This document shows positions 11,978 through 23,936 of a DNA stretch of 64,000 nt, piece by piece. The notes beneath the pieces are model-generated. The model had not been told where the DNA came from. It was given only the letters and a program-made list of their open reading frames with translations, and made no database searches. Position 1 is the stretch's first letter. Every line of letters starts with the position of its first letter. The position numbers and the translations under genes are program-made. Source of the DNA: Isoetes taiwanensis (Eukaryota > Streptophyta > Lycopodiopsida > Isoetales > Isoetaceae); NCBI GenBank assembly GCA_021234155.1, contig JAJEKV010000002.1, forward strand, positions 29,259,115 through 29,323,114, in the 5' to 3' direction.

Positions 11978-12280
11978 GGAAATACATAAAATACGTACTG
12001 GCAAATATGATATCTACTGGCAATGTAAGGTACTTGTAAGTGCGATTTATCTGCGTTTTGAGATTAGCAGATAAATCCGCTTCTTGAGGCTAGTTGAGAG
12101 AGTCCCCCCTTGGAGTATTTATAGCCTTGTTGCATTCCTCTCATTTTCATCAGCCGTTTTTGAGCCTCCCCCTTTGTGGTCGCAATTTAGATCTTAAATC
12201 CGTTCGATTTAGTCTATTGATGTCCTTATGCGCTTCCCTTCATGGCGGTCTCTCTGCCTATAGAGTTCCGGCCAAAGGGT
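11978..12280. other. Flank of the Harbinger element
   Basis: Open frames are present but show no recognisable domain. The TTA at 12281-12283 is the left target-site copy of the element that follows. Confidence 0.4.
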
Positions 12281-12804
12281 TTAGGCCTTTTTTCCACTCT
12301 CGGCTTAAAGTATGGCTGTCTTATAACTATAAGACAGCATTTCAGGCGCCATGTCATTCTTGTGACATGTCTTAAGAAAATTACTTTTCCCCGGCTTCAT
12401 TATAAGAAGTGTCTTATAATATAAGACATGCCTCAGAAAATCTGTTTTTCCACTACTCATCAATCTCTTCACAGTTTTCTTGCATGTTTATCACATAGAG
12501 CCTTGCTTCAACACCTAATTCTTGCTTTGACCCTGTAAATCGAGCAGCAATTCGACCCAATAAGCAACCCAACCTGCAACAAGTAATTTGAAAGCAATCC
12601 GACCTGCAAGATTTGTCCAACTCGATCTGCAGATTGTAATTGACCCAAATCGAACTAAAATTTGCAGCGGCAGAGTGGGTTTCCGCAGAGGGACTCCCAT
12701 CCTTAACAGCTCTTTTGATCCAAAAAATAATGTATATGCGAACATTTATCATCGCCCATATCAATTGCATCGCTTGGCTTGCAAATGCTTGAGGATTTGA
12801 GGAT

Positions 12805-13059
12805 TTGGGGAGGTATGGAAAGAAGAGTTCTGTAAAATGTTCGACAGCAAGGGAAGGTACGGCTTTTGGGCAAGACTCTTTGAAAGAGGTACACGAAAAG
12901 GATGTTAATGGTATTGAGAGACAAAGAACAGATGGGGCAGAGGTATCTGTTGAAAATTCTTCAGTATTCTCTGTTGTTGTTCCTATTACAGAACAGGAAC
13001 AGACATCAGAAAGGGTTGAAGCTACAGGGCAGGCTACCTTGAAGCAATTTGATCCGTAG
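12805..13059 (+). CDS. Unrecognised 84-codon open frame inside the transposon
   Basis: This frame lies between the two left ends (12284 and 13217) and is rich in Glu, Ser, Thr and Val. It has no recognisable domain and no close ribosome or splice context. It may be spurious or a captured fragment. Confidence 0.15.
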   Translation: MGRYGKKSSVKCSTAREGTAFGQDSLKEVHEKDVNGIERQRTDGAEVSVENSSVFSVVVPITEQEQTSERVEATGQATLKQFDP

Positions 13060-13459
13060 ATTCGACCTGCAATTCGACCTGGGCATTCGATTGAAGCTTC
13101 GATTCTACTCCAAGGATTACAGTTCTAGCATTAACGATTCCATCCCAGCCCTTTTTTTTGGACACCCTAAATTCTAGGCAAAAAGGAGCTCTGATTGGAT
13201 AGGATTATCTATCTTAGGCCCTTTTTCCATGGCCCGACTGTCTTATATTTTACAGCATATTATTGGCCCACGTAGGAAAAAAAGTCAACATGGCTTTTCC
13301 ACTGAACAATTTAAGACGTGTCTTAAATCCCTTCCGTACAACTTGAGAGGAGTATTTTGTTCCGGGGGAAACCCCCCGCCAGAAAATAAGGTATGCATTT
13401 CTAACGAATCACAGAGCTTCTCTGCCGCAGTTAAAGGCTGTCTTAAAAATAAGTGAACG

Positions 13460-13600
13460 GGAAGGAGATGGTGAATGGATCGTCGGGCAGATGGAATGGA
13501 TCGTCGGGAATGGCTGATTGATGAAATGGAATGGCAGATGGAATGGAATGGAAGCAGATGGAATCGTCGGGAAAGAACCGACCAGTTGGAATGGAAAGGC
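13460..13600. repeat. GGAATG-rich simple repeat
   Basis: Repeated ATGGAATGG/GATCGTCGGG phrases make a degenerate short-period repeat that accounts for the odd frames on both strands here. Confidence 0.75.
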
Positions 13601-13649
13601 CAAAGGCCAAGAAGCATCCTATCCATACTTTATAAATGAGAAGAACGGA

Positions 13650-13845
13650 TTTGCTCAGGTCGGATTGCAGAAAGGCTTTGAATTTGGTCGGCTTTGGTGT
13701 TGCTCAGGTCGGATTTGGTGTTGCTCAGGTCGGATTTGCTCATCAGGTCGGTAATTGGTTTAGGGTTCTCTGTTTTTTGTTGCAGTAGGGCTGGAATGCA
13801 GTAGAGCTGGAATGTAGATCTGCAGTAGGGCTGGAATTCCTTTCA
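13650..13845. repeat. Short tandem repeats (GCTCAGGTCGGATTTG and GCAGTAGGGCTGGAAT)
   Basis: GCTCAGGTCGGATT recurs at least four times between about 13650 and 13755. GCAGTAG(G/A)GCTGGAATG recurs three times between 13782 and 13840. Both are direct, imperfect repeats upstream of the first transposon gene. Confidence 0.8.
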
Positions 13846-14436
13846 GACCTGTTCCTGCTCTTGTCAAATGCTGCCTCTAAGGCTTCCTGCTGCCTGTACT
13901 GCCTCTGCTATGTTTCTGCTGTAATAAATTTCATCAAGATTTCTATAAATTGCATGCTGTAAATTCAGATTTCATATTTCAGATCATATCTCAGAGTTAT
14001 TCAGAATGTATTGTGTAATCTACATGAATTCTTGCTACTTTATTGTCTACTGTATTGATTGTATTGTCTACTATATTGCTTGTATTGCATTTTCTTTGCA
14101 TTTGAAGTTTGCATTTTCTTCTTTATTATAACTACTGTAATTCAAATTGTATTTTACAATCTCCATGAATTCAGATTGCACTATCTTCTTTGCATTTTCT
14201 TTGCATATTGAAATTTGCATTTTCTTCTTTCAATATTTTGAAAGTAATGATTCTCATGTCAATGTTGTGTGATGTTGGTATATTGTATTTTTTGTCTTGT
14301 TACTAGATATCTTTTCCAAGTGGTCAACTTGTATCTTATGAATGTTGGGATCATTGCTTTGAACTTTAACTTTGAACTTATTATTCTTCTTTCTTCTTTT
14401 TTTTTTGCCATTTTATTAGATTTCCAGATATCTGCC

Positions 14437-15397
14437 ATGGATGGATTCGATGGTTACCCCTACATGCCTCAAGGATATTCATCCTACCCTTTTACACAAA
14501 GCCTTGATGATTCTGAATCTCAAGAAATACCTTCATCTCAACCTGCTCTGCCACTTCCAAATTATCCTGTCTCATTTCAAGCATTTTCACGTGGTCCTGT
14601 TGCAAGACGATCCGCCATCCCTCAAGTATACCCTTATGCTAGCCCCCCCTGTTGTAAACAAGCCAACCCAAAACCTTACTGAAACTGTTCAAGAATCGAG
14701 CCAAAAGAAAAAATCTCGTGGAAGAAAAGTGAAGGAGCCTGCTAAAGCACCTGCTGGAGATGTGCAGAAAGGAAGGGGCACAAATTGGAAGGATAATTGG
14801 GTGGTTGCCCTTATACATTTACGTGGAGAAATGCATGAGGAATTCATTACCAAAGCTGGAAAACAGGGTTTTGATATCTGGCAAAAATTGTACGTGCAGT
14901 TAGTGGCACGATGTCCAGACATGGACAAAGATGCTGATGGGTGTAGGAAAAAGTGGCAAGCAGTCTATGGAGACTATAAACAAGACAAGGCCCAAAATAA
15001 TCTCTCAGGTGCAGAAAGATCTGAAAAGTGTAAGTGGTTTGATCTAATAGACCAGTACATGAGTGAACGTGCTCACGTTGTTTGCTATGCTCATGATAGC
15101 GCCATAGATGCTAATACACCTATGGCTGAAAATACAGAAGAGGTTGACAATGTTGAGACAGAAGGTGGGGAGAGTAGTAAGGGTGGGGAGAGTAGTAAGA
15201 CAAACATTGACAAAGAAGATGGTGGTAAGAAGTTGACACCAGATGAGAAGAAGAACGTAAATCCAAAGAAAAAGAGAAAAGCTAAAGGTGCAGCATCTGA
15301 GGTTGCTGCAGCAATAAAAAGAATGACTGAAATAACTAGAGAAGGAAAAATTGAATATGCTGAAGGGAATATCTCAGAGTTTGCAAGGCCTTTTTGA
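14437..15397 (+). pseudogene. Harbinger ORF1: Myb/SANT-like DNA-binding protein, one-base frameshift
   Basis: Harbinger elements encode a Myb/SANT-like partner that helps the transposase bind DNA and enter the nucleus. Here an ATG at 14437, just after an intron-like acceptor (TTTCCAG near 14426), opens a frame beginning MDGFDGYPYMPQGYSSYPF. That frame breaks at a run of seven C (14643-14649). The next frame continues VVNKPTQNLTETVQ into a basic stretch (KKKSRGRKVKEP), then the Myb/SANT-like domain with its spaced Trp (NWKDNWVVALIHLRGEM, then DGCRKKWQAVYGDY). An acidic/Lys-rich tail and a conserved-looking helix near SEVAAAIKRMTEIT follow. Six C would keep one frame. The extra C may be a true lesion or a base-calling error in a homopolymer. 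A 318-residue alternative from 14441 in the second frame has an N-terminus that looks out of frame. Confidence 0.75.
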
Positions 15398-15686
15398 GAA
15401 ACTGCAGTAGTTGCCAATTTGAGTTGTTAAACTAGTCTTCTATTTGCCAACAGTACACTTTGTTCTCAATGAAGTAACTTTTGTTTTCCAATTGTCAAAT
15501 CATTCTCACTTGTTGTGTTCCAATGTAATACTACCTGTTTGTTATCAAAAGTAGTGTTCCACTAAGCCATGCTATTACAATGTTTTGCTTCATTTCCAAA
15601 TGCACTTGCCATTCTCTATTTATTGATGCTCTACTTCCACTAAATGTGTTTATTTGCTTCAACACTTACAGGTCATATCCTTCGGC

Positions 15687-17024
15687 ATGGATCTGACTAT
15701 GCGAAAGGGTCTACTTCAAATTTGTCAAGCACTTCATGTCTTCATCATGCTAGAGTTGTTGAGGCCTAGTGATGCACGGCCGTCAACAAGATATATGAAG
15801 GCATGTATGCAGGTGATTGAATTAGTAAGCTATATGCCTTTCATGAAGAGGGCAAAGCCTATTTGTTGGGTGCATAAGCGGGTCGAGGGCTTCTACGAGA
15901 ACATTCTATCACTGAGCCACACAGATAGAATGTTTCGACAAAGGATGAGGGTTTCTAGAGCAACCTTTCAATGGGTTTGTGATATTTTGCACCCTGTCCT
16001 ATTGAAACGAGATACCAATATGCGTATGGCAATAGAAGTGCCAAAAAAGGTTGCCATTGCATTGACACGCCTAGCCACTGGATCTACATTGGACTATGTA
16101 GGTGAACTTTATGGAGTTGGCACTACAACGGTGCATAGATGTGTTTTGGAATTTAGTCGAGCTATCAAGTTGAAAATGAGAGAATTGCATTGTGGATTAC
16201 ATTGGCCAAATGAAAAGCAGTGCAAAGAGTTCGCTATTGCATTTGAGGCAAAACAAGGCATTCCAAATGTAATTGGGGCAGTAGATGGCAGTCATATTCC
16301 TATCACAGCTCCAGTTGACCATGGTGCAGACTATTACAATAGGAAAGGGTTCCATTCTATACTTCTGCAGGCCATTGTGGATTCAAGATGCTTGATATGG
16401 GACTATGATATTGGGTGGGCTGGAAGCATGCATGATTGGGCTTTAATGCAAAGAACTGCAGCTTATGCTAAATTTGAGTCTGGTGAAATGAAGAACTATT
16501 GTTTGCTTGGGGATGCTGGATATACTCCTAGGCTTTGGTTATTGACACCATTTATCAACAAAGGTACTGGATTTAAGGATCATGAAAAACATTGGAATTT
16601 CATCCAATCAAGTACTAGAATGTCTGTGGAGCGAGCCTTTGGGATACTAAAAGCACGATTCCGCATACTATTGAAGAAGACAGAGACACATCTAAAGCAT
16701 GTACCAATTGTTGTAGCAGCTTGCTTGGTAATGCATAATTTATGCATTATACATAACGAGGCATTTGATGAGGATTGGGTCACAGAGGCAGCCGCAGAGT
16801 TAGAAGCAAATGAGGCAAGTGCAAGGGAGGCATTACGTGAACTAGGTGCAATAAGTGCACACCCAAATGAGAACTCTCAGGAGGCTGATGAGAATGGGGT
16901 GGAAAATTGGAATGAGAAAAATGTTGAAGAAGAACTAGTTCTAGAAGACACTGCAAGAAGGGATGCGTTGGCAAAAGCTCTATACACTAGTCATCACTCT
17001 CCCATGGACATAGACGACGACTAA
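15687..17024 (+). CDS. Harbinger DDE transposase (nuclease), apparently intact
   Basis: This protein would cut and join the transposon ends. It has 445 codons from the ATG at 15687, which follows a CTTACAG acceptor at about 15671; an upstream in-frame extension lacks ATG. A helix-turn-helix region lies near residues 118-160 (VAIALTRLATGSTLDYVGELYGVG). The DDE_4/HARBI1-like nuclease follows, with the first Asp in GAVDGSH (about D200), the second in LLGDAGY (about D276) and Glu in SVERAFG (about E315). The 38-residue second spacing is normal for the family. The acidic C-terminus ends MDIDDD. It lies 289 bp after ORF1 on the same strand. Relatives domesticated in plants are known (ALP1), but the terminal repeats around this copy point to a transposon gene. 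No internal stop is seen, so it may still be functional. Confidence 0.9.
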   Translation: MDLTMRKGLLQICQALHVFIMLELLRPSDARPSTRYMKACMQVIELVSYMPFMKRAKPICWVHKRVEGFYENILSLSHTDRMFRQRMRVSRATFQWVCDILHPVLLKRDTNMRMAIEVPKKVAIALTRLATGSTLDYVGELYGVGTTTVHRCVLEFSRAIKLKMRELHCGLHWPNEKQCKEFAIAFEAKQGIPNVIGAVDGSHIPITAPVDHGADYYNRKGFHSILLQAIVDSRCLIWDYDIGWAGSMHDWALMQRTAAYAKFESGEMKNYCLLGDAGYTPRLWLLTPFINKGTGFKDHEKHWNFIQSSTRMSVERAFGILKARFRILLKKTETHLKHVPIVVAACLVMHNLCIIHNEAFDEDWVTEAAAELEANEASAREALRELGAISAHPNENSQEADENGVENWNEKNVEEELVLEDTARRDALAKALYTSHHSPMDIDDD

Positions 17025-17463
17025 AAATGATGTTTTTATAAAGAGTTCGTGTTTTTGTTGCTTATAATATTGTTATAATATTGTTTTTAATGATAAGACA
17101 TGTCTTATTTTTGTGTAGTGGAAAATCGTGAAAATAAGACACGTCTTATAATAATAAGACATGTCTTATATTAATGCAATGGAAAACTGTTTTTTTTAAG
17201 ACATGTCTTAAGTATGACGTGGAACCCAAAAGAGTGTCTTATAATTATGTGACAGCCATAAAATAAGACTGCCGTGGAAAAAGGGCCTTATTTTGTAGCG
17301 GGGGGTTTCCCCCGGAAGAAAAAGAGACTCCCCTGATTTACGGAACTGGTTTAAGACACCTCTCAAAACAGATCGTGGAAAACGAGCTCGGACTTATTTT
17401 CTTACCTGGACGAACCAAATGACTTAAAAAATAAGACTCCTATACCGTGGAAAAAGGGCCTTA

Positions 17464-20400
17464 ATGGTGTTATGTCGTTTATTTTATCTCCAGCATTTCG
17501 GTTGAGGGGTTATTTCGTTTATTTTGTTTATTTTTTTCATGTTTTCTTCTCAATTTTCTCTGTTGCTAGGTTAACCTCTGATGCCTTTTCATATGAGAAG
17601 TATGGAATTCAAGGGTTCGCTTGCTGGATGGGGCTAACCATGCCAGGCTCTGTTGCTGGATGGGTTTCTCTGGGATGTCGTTTTGGATGTCTTCTGGATG
17701 GTTTCCAATATTCTGGGCTGTGCTTGTGGCGTAGAGTTTAGAGCTTTATAGCCATTTGATGTTTTTCCAGATTGAATGCTTGTTGGATGGGGTATTAGGT
17801 AGTTGCATTTCAGGGCCTCTGGATATGTTTTTTTTCTATACTTGCTGATTTTCCTAATTGTGTTTCGCTACAGCTTGGGCCGTAAATTTTGCTTTTTTGG
17901 ACCATGAGTGCTTCAGTGTTTGTGTTTCCCCCATTCGGTGTGCCTGCAGTAGTGATGCAGATTGGATGTTCTGGAATGTGTAGTTTATTTACAGAAGAGG
18001 ATGCGTGGCAGGCTATATTGATTTGCAGAGTTTGTGCTAGCATTTTTGAGCGGTTGATTTTCTCGGGCGTTCTGCAAAGTTCGTGGCCAGCATCCCTTCA
18101 TAATTTTGTTTTTGAAGCTCACGAAGCGCTGGAGATGGGCTCGAGTTCGGCATCTCCTGAGCGTGTCATTTCAAGGGCATTATTTTGGGTGTTGATTCGG
18201 AGACGCCTTTGTTGTGATTGTAGATTAAGTCGTAAGCCTTCACTTCATTTTTATTCATTTTGATTCGATAAACATGGATGCAGAGGTCGTTGGCTTCTAG
18301 GCCTGTCTTGCCAAACTAAATCCATCCAGAAGTTTCCTATCTAACTCTCTTTTACATTGGCTTGATCTTTACTTTGTTTCCTTGCCCTTCAAACTGCATT
18401 TTAGTATTCTTATGTTCTGCCTGCCTTGTAGTCCAATAAGCCACCTGCTCATAATGTAAGAGTCTGGAGCATTTGTTGCAGTTTTTTGAAAGACTTCATG
18501 GCAGACTCTCTTGGTGTGATTGCATTCCTTATTCTTTAAGTCCTAGCTCCTCTGCACTACAGCCACTACAGACATGAATTTATTTTTGTCCTAGCTTCAT
18601 TTTTTATGATGGTGAAAATTCATGTTTAGAAGGTAGGGGTTGAACATATATCCACCAAAGTTTTGCTAGTTGTAGCCCCTTTCTATGAGTTGAGATTCTA
18701 TCTAAGCGTCTTCCGTAAGATTATTGGTTCATTGGGAGGCAGGTGCAGCAGTCCTATTTATATATCCTGCATGATCCAGATCTATTTAAGCCAGTTTGCC
18801 TTTGGAGTAGGTGTTAAGCCCGCATCTGCATAATTGCTTTAGCATGCATTTCTTTGAGCGAGCCGGAAGACTTGTTTGTGGTTCTTTGACCGACCTCCTA
18901 CCACTGGTTTTGCGACTTCCTATGTCTACAAATTGGTGCACTGGATAAGTCCTTTTAAGGTTGTCCGAATTTGATATTTGAGTCCTTATATTGACCCTTT
19001 TAATGTCGAATTTCATATTAGATTCCTTATGCTGGTCAGATTCATTTGTTGCATTTCTAAGTTGTTCATATTATATAGTTGGGCACACTTGATGTGAATA
19101 TGCCCGCTTTCTCTAAAGTATCATTCAAGCATTCGATACTTTTTAATATCTTCTTTTGAATAGGCCACTCTCGTGCATTTTGTTAAAGCATGCATTTTGT
19201 TAAAACGTTCTGAGTTGGTTCTCATATAATTGCATTAGTTGGATGGTTACTTGTACTACATTTTTTGGGCATTTGCTATTGCATATGTATTTGATTTGGT
19301 TCTAATATTATTTCAACAATATTATTTGAACTTGTTTATATGTTATGGTATACTTTGGCGGAAGAGCTTTAACGACTAGGATTGTTGATGGGCCAGGGAC
19401 AGAGTATGCTTATGGCTAGCCTTGCACCCAGATTTACCAGTGGGTCTCGTATTAAGTTTGGTTCGCCAGCAAGCTTTCTGCAGCAGCGCCTGATTCATAA
19501 TCATAATTGGCCTTGTTCTACATTTTAGTTAGTTTAGTCCCCAGCAAGCTTTTGATAGTGGACCCTTTTCTACAATCAGAATTGGCCTTGTTCTACATTG
19601 TATGGTCATTGTACAAATTGAAGTGATACATCTTCGTGGCTTTGGGTTCTGATTGGTATTCGCAGTTGATGTATTTTCCAACTTGGAGCGTTGCTCTTTT
19701 TCAACCTTTCCCATTTTAAGCCGCGGAGTGTGGAGTTTGCTCTTCTCTGCTTTTCAAATATGTAGTTTTGGGTCGGCCTTTGTTGGATTTTTTGGTATTG
19801 GGTTTGGAACTTGAGATTGATTAACTGTGGTTGGCAGCATATATATATTGTATATCTTCTAGAGCTAGTTACAATGTTATTGAATATTTTGCGAAGTTGA
19901 AGATTTTTGATGAGAATGCTAGTTTGGAAGTCCTGAAGTTAAGTTTAACTAGGTTGGAGGTATTCTAGTTTTCTAGAGACTGCTATTTTTTGAAGTTTTG
20001 AATTTGAGATTACCATGATTATCTAGAAGATTAGATTTCTAGAGAATGCTACTTTTCGAAGTTTTGAAGTTGAGATTATCATAATTATTTAGGAGATTTA
20101 TTTTTCACTAACATCAATTCTTATGGGTTAAGCTTAATTTGTGGTGCGAGTTTGTTTTAGCGTGGGGTTGCTGGGTAGCAGGAGTTTGATGTTGCTTGAG
20201 TACAAGGGGAGTCTCATTTTGCTCGAGTACAAGGTCTCAAGGTGCATGTTTTGGGTTTGTAAGTGTAGTTTGTGTTGCAAATTTGAATAAGTTGTGGTCT
20301 AGAAGATTGTGGTTGCTTGATTTTTAGGCATAGGGGTGGTGCTATTTGAGTCTCTTGGATTTCCACCTTGTGCTCGTAGTTTCCATTTAAGTCTACATTA

Positions 20401-22890
20401 GTAGATTATCCTTTTGTCTACCTTAGTGGATTACTTCAATTTTGGCCCAACGTGATCTTGGTTCTTTGTTTATGGCTTTACTCTTTGCCAAGCTTTGCAG
20501 GTCCATGGAAATGCATGTATAGTATTTATAGATTAGCTCATCATTTGAAGCATTCTTTGCATGCTCAATTTTGTTTTGTGATGGTTTCTAAAGAGACCCA
20601 TTTAGCTATTTGCGTTAGTGCATTTTTCTTCCTAATAAGGTGTTGCCCCCTTAAGAGTTCTTTGCTCCTTTTCATGGACATTGTCTACTGTTTCTTTTGA
20701 GTTTGTTATAATTTGAACTGCTAGCTTGTCAATCATATGGGCTCATGACAACCCTCACCTTTAGGAGGCCTTTCAATATGCATCTTTAAAAAGACCTAAT
20801 TCTTTCATAATCATTTGTATTAAAAGGCAAATGAGTTTGATTTCCTAGTTTAGAGTTTGTGAGAGTTATACCATCTATTTTGTATTTGAATGTTGGTACA
20901 CATTCAATATCTTTTCGTCAATATCGTTAGTTTGGGATTTCAAAATTTCATGATATTTGTTTAGCTTGTGGTTCCTCCCATTCTATTCTTTTCTATGAGT
21001 TATAGCCGGAGATATACGCTTCTATGGTTTTTACGAGGTATTATATGTGACATTCTAGATAGTTGAATGCCTTGTGGAATTGTTTTCTAGTAAATGCTAG
21101 GTTGGAAAGTATTGAAGTTGGACGTGTTGAAGTTGATATTATCATGCTAGTTTGGGGTAGTTGCTTCTTCTAGCAATGTTTCGAGATATATGATTGGACA
21201 TGCAACTTGTTGTCGAGGTTCTCAAGCTTAGTTTGTGGTGCGAACCTGTGCTAATTGCTAACTTTGTGCCCTTAGTTGCATTATTTCTGGCGCTGGAGGC
21301 TTATGACCACATCTTTGAGTTATAGTCAAGGCAGCTTTATTTTGGATTGTTTTCTAGCAATAGATCCTCTAACCTGAACATTGAGGTTGTTTTTACTCGT
21401 AGCTCCCCCTAGAGTTGTACGTGTCTTTATTTGTCCTTGCCTGTTCATGGGTCCCCACCATTTGCAGTGCGAGTTGACATCATTTAATTATGCCATTGAA
21501 GACGTTTGCTTTTTTCATTCTATTCCTACTTTCTTTCCAACTGTCAATGTACGTGGTTTGCCCATTTTCTTGTGGGGTTTGATTTGCTTCTTCGATCTAG
21601 TGGTTAGTTATAACCTGACAACCAAGAATGCATAGTCTTGTAGTTACGACACTTCTATTGAAATGGGAGTATGTTTTTTCCAGTAGTTCATAACATTTGG
21701 ATTTTTAACAGTTCATCTCGAGGATCTACTTGGCGCAAGTCTTCTACATTGTACATCACACTTTAACCTTTGTGCAAGTTTCATAGTTGTTTAGATGGTA
21801 GTATGCTTGAATTTTTGGAAGTTTTAAAATGTATCTTTTTACAAGCATCTTGAGTTCGTGGTAGTTGTATGAGTTTCGTTACTATTTTATTGAGTAGGAT
21901 GTATCTAGTTGAGCTTATCTGAAATTACTAATCCAAGATTACTATATATATTATAGGTGCAACATTAGTAGTTGTTGTAAAGTTTGCTATAGATCATGGG
22001 CTGACAAGGGAGGTTTAACAATTGCCTTATGTTTTGGGTGGGAAATCAGATGTAGAGGGTTGCTATAGTTTAAATTTGAATCATTGACCTTTGTGCCTAG
22101 ATATGTTGGGCTTTCTAGGTGCTTCTGTCCTTAGAGAATCTAGATTTGCATCATTGGCCCTTATGCCTATCTATCTATCTATCTATTTTTGGTTGCTGTA
22201 ATCTTGTCTTGTTTGCTATCCTTCTAGCTCTTCTATTAGCTCCCTTGATTAGGTTTTGTATTACTCCCTTGGCTTTTCTTGCTGTGTTTGTTCACCTCTC
22301 TCTCTTCTCCTTTATAGTTTTTTTTCCTGCATCATGATCTTTTCTAGTTTGTTGTTCCTTCCCTTGCACTTTTATTTCATTTTTGTGAGATGCTCTAGGA
22401 TTGGTTCTTTTCAGCAAAGTTTTGAGTTGTTAAGCTTAGGGGCTTAGTAGCTTAGCAGAGTGTCGTCGTATTCTTTTTAGTATTCTTGGTAGTTTGGATG
22501 TGCCCTGGTCTCTTGCTCCCCATCGCCTGCTCATTTTCTTTGCCTTTGTGGTTCTTGAGTGGTGGCATTGTACCCTGTGCGCCTAAGCTCTGAAGGCCTT
22601 GAGGCCATGCTCATGTAACTCCGTACCAGGGACTTAGCATCAAGATACAGAATCGGATCTGGTTCCGTTCTACTCCGCGGTTACCAGTCCAAGCCTCGGG
22701 CCAGCAAGGATTCCCATCCACAGCATCGGCCATAGGTACCAGGTTTTGGATTGCATTGAATTATTTTGGACTGTTTTGTGTCCCAGTATTGCTCTTAGCA
22801 TCGCGCCCTCACTGCCCTTGCATAGACCCCCTTGATTTGCCCCTTTCCGGTTTTCTCTCTCTAGGGTTTACAATCTCTCTCTAGCCCCAA
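17464..22890. other. Long stretch with no recognised gene
   Basis: T/G-rich sequence with only short, unconvincing frames. Small features: a direct duplication near 19465-19600 (sharing AATTGGCCTTGTTCTACATT), a second one of about 66 bp at 19975-20104 (sharing GAAGTTTTGAA and TTAGATTTCTAGAGAATGCT-like phrases), and a CTAT microsatellite near 22167-22186. A long non-coding transcript or old decayed elements are possible; nothing in the sequence decides. Confidence 0.4.
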
Positions 22891-22899
22891 AACCCCCAA

Positions 22900-23936
22900 A
22901 TGCCCAAAAGGTGCTCTGCCCGCTTTTTGGAGTCCCCAAATTGGATTCTAAGCACCCTTCAGGCAGCCAGAGACCCCTCAAACTTTGGCACCCCCAAACA
23001 TAGCCTCAGCATGACCCGCACAATCAAACGTATGGCCAGAGAGACCCGCAAGGCAAAGAACCTTATCACGGTGCCTGTGTCATCTGGTAAGCCTTATGAT
23101 CCCACGATAGAGCCCTATCTCCAGGCAGCCCCTTCTTTTGGGCCCCAAATTCCTAATTCGTCCCCAAAGGATCCACAACCAGCCCTCGATCGTCCCCCGA
23201 ATGCCGCGCTTAGATAGGCTTGATGCTCGGGATGAATTTATCCTAGCCGGCATACGTGCAAGATGCTCTCATCACATCGCGGCAATAATGTTCCGCCATT
23301 ACCCTTACAAAGCCGGGTGCGGCTTCTAGAGTTGTTGCTACAATCAGGGCCACAACCCAAGAGATCATAGTATCGCCGTTATTGTCTAGCACAATGCCTG
23401 CCCCTGAGCATGTGAATGATATGCACGAGGCTGATAACAGAGTACATGGATCCACGCATACTGGGCCCGACCATGTGAATGATATGCCTAAAGATGATGA
23501 CAGCGTACGAGGATCCACACATACTTTGCCTGAGGATGCATACTTGAACCTACGTATTGTGGGTATTCAGGAGACGGGTGATTCTCTTGCTACAGATGAA
23601 GCCGCACAGTTTTTTACCCAGGTGATGCATATCCAAGCACATGGTATTGTCTCGGCCCAGCGGGTTGGAGCAGTGCGGTCTGACCGTCCTCGTCACCTCT
23701 TGGTGCGCTTTCAAGATGCTCTTTCCCGATTGCACATCCTGCGACATGGCAACCATTTGAAAGGAACCACCTTCTCCGTCCAGGAAGACTTGACTCCAGC
23801 ACAGCTCTGTAGACGGAAAGAAGAGTTATGTCGTGTGCGAGAGGCTCGCCTACAGCGGAAGTGGGCTGTTTATAGGGGAGGTCAAGCTATCATTCGAGAT
23901 CAGTGGCCATCTGATCCATGGGCACTTACTGTATAG
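22900..23936 (+). pseudogene. LINE ORF1-like RNA-binding protein, frame-broken
   Basis: Coding-like sequence runs through three frames: 22900-23217, then about 23216-23329, then 23382-23936. The last part (184 codons) carries a duplicated phrase (HVNDM...VRGSTHT and a sister copy), an RRM-like block starting LNLRIVGIQETGDS with a basic RHLLVRFQD strand, and a C-terminal block with EDLTPAQLCRRKEELCRVRE. The same DLTPAQ motif occurs in the ORF1 proteins of the LINEs at 30004 and 58002. This layout resembles L1-type ORF1 proteins, which bind element RNA. Breaks near 23217 and 23330 make it a probable pseudogene. Confidence 0.6.

Larger units (their letters stand above)
12284..17287 (+). mobile_element. 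PIF/Harbinger DNA transposon (outer-left/inner-right end pair)
   Basis: The left end at 12284 (GGCCTTTTTTCCACTC) and the right end at 17287 (complement GGCCCTTTTTCCACGG) are inverted repeats. They remain similar for about 150 bp, sharing TATGGCTGTC and GACATGTCTTAA. Each is flanked by TTA (12281-12283 and 17288-17290), the 3-bp target typical of PIF/Harbinger elements. The interior encodes a Myb/SANT-like protein and a DDE transposase in the order usual for the superfamily. A second end pair (13217 and 17460) interleaves with this one. Confidence 0.85.
13217..17460 (+). mobile_element. Second Harbinger-type end pair, interleaved with the first
   Basis: The left end at 13217 (GGCCCTTTTTCCATGG) and the right end at 17460 (complement GGCCCTTTTTCCACGG) are flanked by TTA at 13214-13216 and 17461-17463. 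The two arms (13217-13393 and 17288-17460) resemble each other over about 175 bp. Both contain the palindrome-like CCGGGGGAAACCCCCCG followed by AAAATAAGG, and they resemble the first pair only at the tip. The right arm abuts the right end of the first pair at 17287. The transposase genes lie inside both pairs. Confidence 0.75.

Noticed and set aside
14441-14640. The N-terminal part of the long 318-codon frame as the real start of Harbinger ORF1
   Set aside because: Its composition is unlike a transposon N-terminus, whereas the overlapping frame from 14437 reads naturally up to the C7 run.
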